Shown: positions 26,101-36,530 of the stretch, one piece after another | How the letters are laid out: each line of letters begins with the position of its first letter | How positions within the stretch are numbered: position 1 is the stretch's first letter | Origin: Lates calcarifer | Lineage: Eukaryota; Chordata; Actinopteri; Centropomidae | Assembly: GCF_001640805.2 (NCBI RefSeq) | Contig: NC_066852.1 | Span: forward strand, 13,914,194-13,978,193 | Direction of reading: 5' to 3' | Length of the DNA: 64,000 bases | Notes under the pieces: model-generated | Databases searched by the model: none | What the model was told of the DNA's origin: nothing | Seen by the model: the letters and a program-made list of their open reading frames with translations, nothing else | Position numbers and translations under genes: made by a program

Positions 26101-26739
26101 TGGCTGTCACTCCAGAGTGCAGCTCTGGCAGGCGTCCAGATAAGGAAGGAAGACGATCAGAAAGAGTTCAGAGGCGCAGCGATCACATCTGGCAATGGGG
26201 CTGTGTGTGAGCGAGGCTGCCGTGGCGTTGGCCTGTCATTGCAGTATCATGCCCCATTGGCTGATGAGTTGCTATGCTCGTGTCTTGTTCCTCTCTGCCC
26301 CCAGTCAAACCTGTCACAATATGAGTCAGCGTGGCCCTAAGTGTGGAGGGTGTGTGTTTGGGGTGGGTGGTGGTGGATGCCCCTTACCATTAGATCAATC
26401 AGTTATCAGACATATCAGTCAGATTTTCAGCCATGTGTGGAGCCACATCTGAAGCAGAGAGAAAGAGAGAAGCGCTGGTGGTGGTGATATGCTCATGAAA
26501 GCTGGATGGTGACAGATGGAGGCTGGAATAGAGCTGGAGAACTGAACAAACTGAGAGGCTAAAGAGCTGAAATCTCATTTTCTCAGTGGCCTTGAGAGTG
26601 GAGCATGCTCAGTGCTGATGTTTGTCATCGCTCCCTCTCTGAGATGCTACTGCAGTGCTTCCCAGCAGGCTTGGCACAGACTTACTCATGGACATCTCTC
26701 TTACGGAGCGATACAGTGGCCAGGCTGCAGCTGCTCAGT

Positions 26740-26960
26740 GGATACCTCTCTGTGTTTCTTTGTTTTGCTCTCTGTCTCTCAGTTGTGCTCTCCCTCTCTT
26801 CGCTGCTCTAACGTCTTACCTCTCTTTTGTTTCTGCCTCTCTCTCTCTCACTCGTCTTCCCATTGTATTTCTTACACATTATCTCCTACTTTCTCGCTCG
26901 CATCCTCTCTTGTTTCTCTCCCCCTGTCTCTCATCCTCACTCCGCCCTTCCACATCTCTC
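26740..26960. repeat. degenerate CT-rich low-complexity region
   Basis: About 220 bases dominated by C and T on the plus strand, made of interrupted tctctc blocks. Several overlapping serine/leucine-rich open frames here are artefacts of this composition. Confidence 0.65.
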
Positions 26961-29084
26961 TCACATATTCTAGTTGCTACCCTTAAGACTGTGGTTACCA
27001 TGGTGACAGCTATGTGCTGCGGAAACGTCAAAGAGCTGAATCCACCCAGGATCACTTCCTTGTTTAACACTTAAATTCTTTCTTGCTGTTTCTCCTTGAT
27101 TTCTTGCAGCTCTCTGCAAATACCAAATACTCGTGCTTGATTTAAATTCATCCATCCATTTGCGGTGTTGTAAAATGAGGCAGCGAGAGTGATTTCTGGT
27201 CTCTCTCTTTTTTTTTTGTAATCCTGATCTCAGCTGTTGCTGAGCAGAGTCATTAGTAACACTCAGATTTGGAATCTCAGTTGACCTTGGCACAGCTGAC
27301 CTTGAGAAAATAGCCCCTTCCTCAGGCCTCCAGATGTCACTGACATTGATTTGTGTCGTGTCTTCCCTTAAGGGGGCTTCACCAGCCCACCCAGTCACGT
27401 AAGTCTTCGGCGTCTCGTCACATGCCATCATCATCCTTATCCCTCTCATTCATTCACAGAGCTGTTTGCACATGCAACACTCACATATAAACATGCACGG
27501 AAATCAGCAAAGCTGGCTGCATCAACCCGATTATATTCATGCTCAGAAACATGCGTTTTATGCAATTGCCTTAGTCAACAGACACTACGGCCGGACGAGC
27601 AGGTTTTCATTTCAGTAATCAGGCAGTCTGCCTGTGTTGTTTCACCAGCACACCTCAGTGCGTGGTCAGCTGAGGAAGCAGATGCCTTGTTAAAAGGTGA
27701 ATATCAGCAGGTGGGGCTGTTCTCTGTCATCTGATGAGGAGGACATTATTTTCGCTCCCAAATCTCTTTGGTACTTTTTACCTACTGTCCTCCCTCACTC
27801 CCTGCTCGCTTTCTTGCCATTTATCCTCCTTTGTTCCTGTCTCTCTCAGAGGTTTGTGTCCTGTCCCTCCCTCCCTGCCCTTGCCTCACCTCTGAGAGTA
27901 AAGACTACAGATGTGTGCTAAAAGCAGGCACTATACCCTACTTTAAGCACCCCAACCCCACACCCGTATACACTATGTTGGTGAAAAAGCAGACAGATGT
28001 AAACAACATAACCTAATGGCTGTTTAAAGCCATTATGTCTAAAAAGATAAACTCTTGTGCCTGTGAAAGGGCAGGAGTGCTGTTGAGCTGCTGAGCGGCA
28101 TCAATGTGATGATGTGCAGGTATGCTGTTGTTAGGAGAGAGCTGCTCAACTCCATCATACAGGAAAGCTGTCTCCCCTTTTCTGGGAGCAGCGAGGAGGG
28201 ATTAGGAGGCAGGCAGAGATGGGGCCCGTGAAGCATTTATGAGCAGGGCATACAAAGGATCCATGTCAGAACTTTTAGGGGTTGGATCCTTTTTTTTTTT
28301 TTTTTGGATGTACTCTTCAAGTCATGCTCCTCCCACACTGGCCCACTATGCCCCTCCACCTCCAGACCCTGATCCAAGGACGGCCCACGGCTGTTGAAAA
28401 ACAGCAGATGCTTTCGAGGAGACTAGGAAAAAAAAAAAGAGAAAGAGATTTAGATGCACATGTCCGTGACCATATTTGTGTCTGGGTGTGAAAAATGGAG
28501 TCCATTGCAGACTCTTGTTGTACGCTACAATCCCATATACGGCAGCTCATCTTTGTTGAGAGTTTATCACATAATCTTTTGGACAAAAATATAACCTAAT
28601 TTTCTCACAGTGTGTAGTCTACTATGATACCCTTCCTTTTCCTCCTTTCTTTTGTGTATGTTAATGCGATTTTTAAATGTCCATGTGGCAGCTGGCAAGT
28701 TGGACACAGTTGTGGCAAGCAGTGGTCGTAAAACTCTGACATATGAATTATGAATCTGTATTGATATTCTGCAACTTTTAGAATTTGTTCACAGTTCAGC
28801 AACAGTTCCTGAAGTTTCCAAAAACTTTGAGACAAGAGCTTCATATATCTATCTAACTCCCAAGGTTAATATGCTCCGATTGCTGTTGCTGTCATGTTAA
28901 CTCATTTCAGCCACTGTTTTATTTCACTAATTTTTATCTTGTATGGCTCTGCTTAAAGCAACCATGTCTCCTAAAAATATATTTCTATGGAGCTAAGGTG
29001 CAACAGTAAGTATGTTTTGTACAAAATGCAACTATAACCAGATCAGGTTTTTGATTAAAATAATGAGGAAGTGCTGTTCGTATC

Positions 29085-29413
29085 AGTCATATCAGTGAAA
29101 TGTTTGCAGACAACGTATTTGTTTCCTGCCAAAATATCCGATCTTGCAGACCTATATCCGCTTGTAGTGACTAAAGCATTAGTAACATTTTCTATGTTTA
29201 TGTTTAGGCATTCACAGCACTTGGTTAATGTTAAAGGGAAAGGTCATGTTTGGTTTAACGCAGAGAAGAGTTCAGTGACATCCGACACAGTGAGTTTATT
29301 TACATTTAACCAAAACCACAGTGTTTCCCTGACCTTAACCAAAGCGCTTTTGTTACCTAAACCTAACCACAGACAGGACACTCGATGCAAACCCTGCTCT
29401 GTGGTGTGACAGT
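29085..29413 (+). repeat. dispersed repeat, copy A (unclassified)
   Basis: Found by comparing it with the reverse complement of about 36190-36530. Shared stretches include ttatttacatttaaccaaaa / ctatttacatttaaccaaaa, and both end in a gtggtgtgaca / tggtgtgacac motif. I estimate by eye that roughly 70% of bases match over some 330 bp. Both copies are open in the same frame, with matching translations (LFTFNQNHS, then LTLTK and LLPKxNHR). No terminal repeats or RNA polymerase III boxes were identified, so the class is unknown. Confidence 0.7.
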
Positions 29414-31558
29414 CGTGCTCTTTATTCATCGCCCGCCCCCCCCCCCCCCCAGCCACTTCCAGGCAACTCTGCTGCTGTTAATAAATGAAGCGCGTCATTC
29501 ATTCAGAAATTACATTGCGTCTGAATATAATCCAGCGATTACATTTCCTATTATTATGTATTTGCGTAATTCATAGGAGACAGGGTTGGCAATCGTGGGA
29601 TCTTGAAGGAGCAGTTTAAGTAATGTTGTGAGAAGCGCATTAACAGCCAAATCTTGTTGTAAATCTATATCCCATCACTCTGAAAGTCACATTTCTTTTC
29701 TCCTGACGTCACAAATACTCACCTTTCTGACACATACATAAACTGCATGCCCAGCCCACCCACAGACACACAGGCCTGGGAGCGAGTCTCATCTTGTTGA
29801 GTACTAGAGGAGGAAGTGAGTGTTGAGATTGGGGGGAGATAGGGCGGCAGGGCAGCAGCTCTCTGACATGGCGTAGCCCCTGCCAGTCCTTGGTTACCTC
29901 TGCTGACAGATTAGATCATCGAAAACAAACAGCTGGGAGAGGAGAGGAGAGTAGAGGAGAGGGCGATTCCTTTTTTGTTTTTTTGAGGCCGCGAAAGCAG
30001 TACATTGGACCTGACTGACGTGTCAAACCTTGACCTTGGTTTGACCCCCCTACCCCCCCCTTTTTCTTGCCCACAGATGAGACGTTTTTGCTATTGGGTG
30101 TGCTGACCTGTTAAGACATGACCCTTCTGCTGCCCCCTTCCAATCCCTGCTACTCACGCCTCCTCCCAAAGTAACGTCAAGAATCCTCTGAGGGCTGGAG
30201 TGAGACAAACCCCGGGAGGGCCCCGCAGATGACTCATCTACAGATTTCTTTTTTTGTTTTTTTTTAAACGCATGAGTTTCACTGAGAGTCACTCTGCTGT
30301 TGTTTCGACGTATTTTATTTTCTTGCCACTTAGCGGGACAGTGGAGTTCAGTCAGCATGAAATTAGAAAACCTTACTCTGATATAGCAGCTTAAAATAAC
30401 ACTTCGATCATCATGTAGTCACAGTTTCGGCTATGTCAAATGAAGATAAACAGATTAGCTGCAGCATTGTTGTTGAACTTATGTTTACATTAGATATTGT
30501 TTCACACAGACCTGAGTAAAATATCCTCTTGTTGTATTACAGTCAGACAGGAAGTTGCTCCGTACTCAATAATAATAAAGAAAATAAATAAATAATTGTC
30601 ACTTCGTGTACTCCTGCTGGCATCAAACTCTGCCCTGTCCTACCTGTATCTCATGTGTCTCCCCTTGCCCTATTTTCCTCTGTGCTTTGAAACTGACTAA
30701 CTGCATTGAAAATACTGAAGGAAAGGTGAGATGCCCGCTCACCTTTCTGAAATTTAAAAAAAAAGGATTTGCATCTCATTGCACTCATTGCAAGTATCAC
30801 AAAGCTGATATAAATCTTATTCTAATGGTTCTAAATTCTTACTGCTGCATGGACATTGATGACACCAGGCTAACAGTGATAGTGTAAGAGAGAGATACAA
30901 CCACAGACATGCTGGAACTTGCCTGTGGTGCCGAGAGGGGAACTGACAGACAAAAGAGGTGAGGAAGGGGAGCAGCTAGGGAAGCCAGAGATGATTTCGT
31001 GTAATTTTTGCAAGGAGCAGTCTGTCACAGATTGTGATCTGACATTCGGCACCTCATACGCCACTCATTCCCGCACATATCCGCAGAAAAATCTCTGCGC
31101 AGCAAATCTGAACCAGATGTGAAAGTGTTTTGGGACCCCCACCCCGACATCAACCTGGCAGGGGCAGGTCCCCGCCTGAATTATCTGGGTGGGGTCAGCA
31201 GTGCAGAGGGGGACAACTCTTTAACTGGTCTCGCTCCACTTTTGCACGGGTCACTGCAAAGGAGAAGATGCTCCTGGGGTAGAGGAGACAAGAGTTGGCT
31301 ATAAGCAGGGCCATGGAGCGTGAATGGGCCAACACCAGATTTTTGTGCGGACTCCTTGGGATCTGTCCCTCTCTGTCCTCAGTTGTGGCTGTAGGGCCTG
31401 GAAGAGCCACTGCTTATCTGATAGATCCAGTAAGGGAACAGTTGATTGCCTTAAAGCAATGGGAAATGCCTTGTTCGCTCCCTCCCTCTTTCTTCCCTCC
31501 CTCCTTCTGTATTCTCTCACTTTTCCCCTCTTAGTTTCTTGAGCAGTGCCTCTCTACC

Positions 31559-31620
31559 TTTCTCTCCCTATTTGTCTCCCTGCTCCCTCCCTCCCTCCCT
31601 CTCCCTCCCTTCCTCCCCCT

Positions 31621-31661
<41 letters not shown>
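31559..31661. repeat. CT (GA) tract upstream of the alternative nrg2 first exon
   Basis: About 100 bases of nearly pure pyrimidine: ccctcc units, then a perfect (CT)n of about 16 units up to 31660. It ends about 48 bp upstream of the TATA-like box of the alternative exon, so it may act as a promoter-proximal GA element as well as a length-variable microsatellite. Confidence 0.85.
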
Positions 31662-31663
<2 letters not shown>

Positions 31664-31695
31664 CTGCTGTGAGTAGGTGGTTCCTTGCTCCACTT

Positions 31696-31716
31696 GATTG
31701 GTGTGACTCTATATAG
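31696..31716 (+). promoter_or_regulatory. nrg2: candidate core promoter of the alternative nrg2 first exon (reversed CCAAT and TATA-like box)
   Basis: gattgg (CCAAT on the minus strand) at 31696-31701 is followed by ctatatag at 31709-31716. A start site about 25-30 bp further on, near 31740, would give a 5' UTR of about 100 bases before the ATG at 31839. The close CCAAT-to-TATA spacing is unusual; the TATA-like box is the stronger element. The assignment is inferred from position and motif only. Confidence 0.5.
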
Positions 31717-31838
31717 GAGGAGAGACGCTCTAACAGGCTCAGAGTCTGGTGGTGCCCACTTGCCACACGTTCCCAATAGGACTACCTGTTTTTTTTTTCT
31801 CTGACTTTTCCTGAGAGGATTTACTTTGTTCTGACAGC

Positions 31839-31926
31839 ATGACGGAGAACAAGAGGAAAGATAGGAAAGGGAGAAAGAAGGGGGGTAAGAAAGGACAAAA
31901 GGAGAAAGAGGCCGATCCCACTAAAG
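31839..31926 (+). CDS. nrg2: neuregulin 2, alternative first coding exon (basic, type I-like N-terminus)
   Basis: The exon encodes 29 residues plus one base, beginning MTENKRKDRKGRKKGGKKGQ and ending ADPTK. It finishes ACT AAA G before gtaaaa, phase 1, the same phase as exon 1, so it joins the Ig exon at 42988 in frame (…TK-A-A-A-P-K-L-K). The ATG has A at -3 and is the first after an in-frame TGA at 31812-31814. The lysine/arginine/glycine/glutamate-rich character and the junction with APKLKPMK resemble the type I start of NRG1 (MSERKEGRGKGKGKKK, then LPPRLKEMK). There is no signal peptide; as in NRG1 type I, the internal transmembrane segment would direct the protein to the membrane. I recall a comparable short basic N-terminus in a mammalian NRG2 isoform, but cannot check it here. 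If splicing is skipped, the frame stops about 10 codons later. Confidence 0.8.
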
Positions 31927-31988
31927 GTAAAAGTAAATTAAAGGTGGTTTCTGTGTAACATTTTATGTGTATGCATATGTATATCTAT

Positions 31989-32002
31989 GTGTGTGTGTGT
32001 GA

Positions 32003-32033
<31 letters not shown>

Positions 32034-32045
32034 GGAGAGGGAGAC
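31989..32045. repeat. compound (TG)n(GA)n microsatellite
   Basis: gtgtgtgtgtgtg passes directly into gagagagagagaga, then into imperfect gacaga units. It lies about 65 bp after the donor site of the alternative first exon. Confidence 0.85.
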
Positions 32046-34259
32046 TTGGAGAGGAAAAAAGTGAGATTAAGTTTGAGTTACTGTATTACGGAAGTGTGGG
32101 ACCAAGTAAGTATCCCCTTGGCTTGTCAAAGCTTGCCGCCAGGTTGTCACATGGATTGGCTCCTAATGTGGACAGCGTGAGGCACATCTGGTTTTGGCAG
32201 CACTTTGGAATTGTAGGGAAGTCAAATGATATGACTAGTGTACAAAATCAACTTAGACTTTTAAAGAAAGCCACCTCACAGAGCCAAGTACAGTTGAATT
32301 ATGTGCTCTCTAAAAACGAATGACTGGCTATACGTGTGCTTTAAGGGTTTCCGTCAATTTGTCGCATGATCACGTCTTCACAAATGCTCACAGGTTTTTC
32401 AACAGTTCTATCCCAAAAGTGATGTTTGTACAGCAGAATACAGTATTCCATCACATACTTCTTGACAGGGTTAATAATTAGACAGTTGCTATAACGTTTA
32501 TCTTAATTCTGAGTCTATGGTGAGTCATCCAACACAAAAGTCTGTTTGTATTTTAGCTGCAAGCTACTTTGACATTGGAATAGCATGGGAACTACTTGTC
32601 TTTCAGTCACTTATGTAGCAGTGTGTTTGTTCAGTGGTGGATCCCTACATGCTGCAGCATGTCACTGTAGTTTGACCTCAGGTCATGGGGGAAGCCCAGC
32701 CCCCGTTTCAGTGACACTTTGAGGACTATATCATGATTATCACTCTGACTACTATGTGTCATTCTCGGTTTGATCAGATACTTTATCTTAGGCAGCATCT
32801 CTACATGTTGGTAGCCATTTTGTACTTGCTGATGTCACTCTGGTCAGCTTCTAACAGATAACGCTCAAGACTGGTTTTAGTAAAGATATGTTACCGAAGA
32901 AGATGCTTTGAAGGCCTTTTAGGTATTTAAATTTCATCTTTTTACAGTTTACATGTGCTACTGTTGTTGTTCTTGGCACTTGTGGTTAATTTTTTTTTGT
33001 TTTATTACCCATGGAAAGTTGAATATATAAATAATTACTCGTCCTCATTCCAAGTTGGATTGTGATCTATAAACACAAAAGATAAACAGCTCCCCAAACT
33101 ACACTGGACAAAGAGTGCAGGATGTTTTTTGGCATCTTTGTTAATCAACAAGCACAGCTGCTGTGTACACATAGAAAAGACCTGCGTGTGATGAACATAT
33201 TCTGGTTTATTTTCTCTGCTTTTCGCAAAATGACGCAAATGTAAATAAATTGTCTCTGTCTTGAATTTTATCAGTATGCCTTTGAAGTTATATCAGTAAG
33301 TGTCTTTGTGTCTGCTGTTCATTGATATATGTGGTAGCAGACATGTGTCATGTCAGTTAAATGTACCAGACCATGAGCATCTGATCTTTAATGATCATTT
33401 TCCTTTTGAAAATGATGTTATTGATTTATCACAAATCTGGGTAAACAGGTAACCTGTGTGGAACTATGTGCTCACCCTTTGTAAAATGGAGTTTTCAAAG
33501 TAGGTCAAAATGAAGACACGCTTGTGGGTGATGCTTGTTGTGTCTGCATTACTGGTACATACACTGCATCAGGTGTGTTCTGGGCCAAAGGCTCCAAAAT
33601 AGGTCATCCAAGATAGAAAGAGAGGAATTTAACAGCACTTCTGGAGGTGAATCTTCTACTCACAACTTAAGTCTGATCTGTCTCTTTAATAAAGATTGCC
33701 ACTTTGTAATTATCTGTAAGTGACATCACTTTATTGAGGATGCAGTTTATCAATAAATCACATTTAAAAGAAGTAATTATTTAGAAATGTGAAAACAAGT
33801 CTGTACAACCAGATGTGCAGCTCTGTGATCTATACATAAATTATAAATTCAGTAATGGTGTAGAGATGTATGCTAGCTTCTTTGTTGTCTGTGTTTAGAT
33901 AAAAAAGATAACCAAAAATACAAAATAATAAATATTAGCTAGCTCTCTTGCTGCATGGATGTGCTAACCAATCAGCACAGTGGTGCAAAATGTTGTGAAA
34001 TATGCTTAAACAGACAAACGAAGATTAGCACCTGTCTTATGGTATGTTAGCCAATGTAGTAATTTATTCACAAAACAGGTATAAAATAAGTCTAAGTGAA
34101 GCAAAGAATTTAGGATTAGATTTGTGTTCAACAGTTCTGGTCTTGGATCTTCCATAGACAAGATTGTTTCTTTGCTGATTTTTTCGAGACTGTCCTCCAC
34201 AGAAAAATAGCCCCATACTTCTGTGCAAGCAACTTCTCACGACTCACTGTAACCATGAC

Positions 34260-34470
34260 AACAAAGGTCCCCTAATGTTAACAAATACTTATTGTTCCAG
34301 AAACCATAATTTTTCCCTAAACCCTATCCAAACCTGTGTGTTCCATATATTTAAATGCGTTTATTATTGGACCATGATAATGAAGATCCGGTGGGCTTGC
34401 GGCCATAGCCTATTTCAGGACACGTCCCCGTGGGTCGTATCGGAGGGTCTATCTGATTGGATGACTTGCT
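34260..34470. repeat. possible old interspersed repeat
   Basis: This segment (attattggaccatgataatg, then gcctatttcaggacacgtcc) reads like a repeat I associate with fish genomes and has a ccctaaaccctatccaaacc motif reminiscent of other dispersed repeats here. No second copy was found in the window, so the call is weak. Confidence 0.3.
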
Positions 34471-36189
34471 TGATTTGTATGGGACTCATTCATCTTTTAT
34501 TTTAATTTTCTTGTCATTGTGGCTGTTAGTATGGCTATCATAGAACTGTATTGTTTAAAAGCTTGACTTAAAACTTATTTCAACTTCATTACTTCAGGGC
34601 AACTTTTCACTATACTGTATTGTGGATAACGCGTTATACAACGTACTGTGTGTGCGTGCATATGTACATGTGCTTTTGTTGTTTAGGTGTGTCAAAATAT
34701 AATTGGATATAATCTAGCCATGAGCGCTCTGCTGAGGCTGTTAGAGGCTGTCAGTCACCCCTTGCCGATATTGCAGGAACAGGACAGCATTGTCTTGTGT
34801 TCCTTATGTTCCCTGAGAACTTGAAGTTCTGCACATTTATTTAAGGAGATTATCTCACAGCAGGTATTTCTCAGCTGTAATTGCCCTTTCACTGGTTATG
34901 ACGTCTTCAGCATTTGGACCAGAAAGTATTTCAAAGTGTTGATTTAGGGGTGTACTCCTACTGCAATGTTACATGATGATTTCCCCTCACGTCTCTATTT
35001 TTTGAAAGCTATGTGTATTGCGGCTGAAAGTTGACACTCTTTAAAAAATGTTGCATGACTTTTCTAATGAAACAGGCCCAGGGTTAGAAAGAGAGAACTT
35101 CTGCAGACCCTAACAAAGACTTCTGGGCCAAGACGTTGGTCCTTATTGGAAAGAAAAGACACTCAAGGGAGGGAAAAACTGTGCAACTTTGTAATCTTTC
35201 TTATGAATAATATGAATTAGACAAGGAGAGCAAAATGCTACAGGCCTTTCATCAAATCTGTCATCAATACAATGGGATATGTATCTGTTTTTTTTCAAGT
35301 AGTAGCTGGAAATCACTGTAGAGTCTGCCCGACCAAATAAATATGCTTTTTGTTGCTGATGACATTATAATCCATAAACTTCTATCATTCATTTTATCTT
35401 ATGCCAAGACAAAACACAACAAGTTCCTTTCTGTATGACTGGATTTGCGTGCATAGTGAGGGTGGTAATAATTAGTTACGGAAGTGAAGACTTGGCTCCT
35501 TCATTGTGTGCCAGATGCTTTCTATCATGACCTAACACCCACCACACCTTTAGAAATGAAATGAAACTGCTTAAATTATTCAGCAACAAAATGTTTATAG
35601 AGACCAGTAGTCAGGGGAGGTGGTGTTGAAGCACAGACAACAACAGTTTCCAATTCAGGTGTGATCTTGCTCCGTATAATTGCTCTTACAAAATTGCTTT
35701 TTGCTGTGCTGCTACCAGCAACAGCTGGAAACAGGAAACCTAATCAGAAAGCCAGCTAATAGAACTGACACCTAATACAAGTGACCTGTACATACAATTT
35801 TATAATGCCTATAAAATACCTAGAAGTCTGTACTTAGACAGATCCTATTTTTTTCACTGTCAAGTCTCAAAATGTGGCTGATCAGAACCACATGATTAGT
35901 AAGCAAACAGAAGTCTTTTGGAAGGGTTACTCTCAGAGAAATATTTAGAGACAAATTATGACAAACTTTTAATTTGAGAGCAATCTGTAGATTCAACTTT
36001 TGAAATTCCTGGTTTACCAAAGTGCTTTCACGGGATGCTGTGAGTCAGCCCTGTCTCTAGAAAAGTTGTAATCCCAATTACAATGTTATGACAAACATAA
36101 TCTCTACTGGATTATGTCCAGAAGCAGTATTTTTTTAAACGATTTAAAGAGCTACATTTGTGAACTGCGACATAGTTGGTGGGAGGTGG

Positions 36190-36530
36190 TAGTGTCACAC
36201 CAGAGACCAGGTTTCACATCCACAGTCCCATCTGTGGTTAAGTTTAGGCAACAGAGGAATTTTAGTTAAGGTGAGGGTAAGACTGTGATTTTGGTTAAAT
36301 GTAAATAGACATGTTGTGTCTGAAGTCACTGTGAACTTTTTCTGTATTAAACCAGATGATGATTTTTTCCTCAAGTGCTGTGAGAGCCTAAAGATAACTG
36401 TATTACTATAAAACCAACCATAAGAAAGTTTAAAAATGCTGCAGTCAGTACAGTTGATATTGTACAGCAAGATCATATGTTTTGGCAGAAACAAAAATGT
36501 TGTCTGTGAACATTTTACTGATGCATTTGA
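36190..36530 (-). repeat. dispersed repeat, copy B (inverted relative to copy A)
   Basis: The reverse complement matches 29085-29413 along most of its length, with a central part of extra or diverged sequence around 36390-36450. Shared protein-level blocks in the conserved frame are SVKC-QTT-LF, LSQHL/HSQHL, VTSDT and LFTFNQNHS. The pair is inverted and about 7 kb apart. Confidence 0.7.

Larger units (their letters stand above)
8641..31838 (+). other. nrg2: nrg2 intron 1, 5' part, up to the alternative first exon
   Basis: Intron starting gtaagt at 8641. No further exon was recognised in these 23 kb. Contents noted: a CT-rich stretch near 8870-8910, a Tc1-like remnant (11553-12521), TTTA repeats near 18460, a T9A9 palindrome near 21513-21530, a TG-rich alternating tract near 23105-23156, an AC-rich tract near 25830-25860, long CT-rich stretches near 26740-26960, a 16-T run at 28290, one copy of a dispersed repeat (29085-29413), a C15 run at 29436-29450, and the CT tract before the alternative promoter. 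The many open frames of 60-160 codons show no recognisable domain and occur on both strands, as expected by chance in so much sequence. Confidence 0.75.

Noticed and set aside
26970..27449. 159-codon open frame on the minus strand
   Set aside because: No domain, no ATG context, no splice-site pattern, and it overlaps low-complexity CT sequence. Frames of this length are expected by chance in 64 kb read in six frames.
31531..31776. Arg/Glu-repeat open frame on the minus strand
   Set aside because: It is only the translation of the CT/GA microsatellite upstream of the alternative exon.
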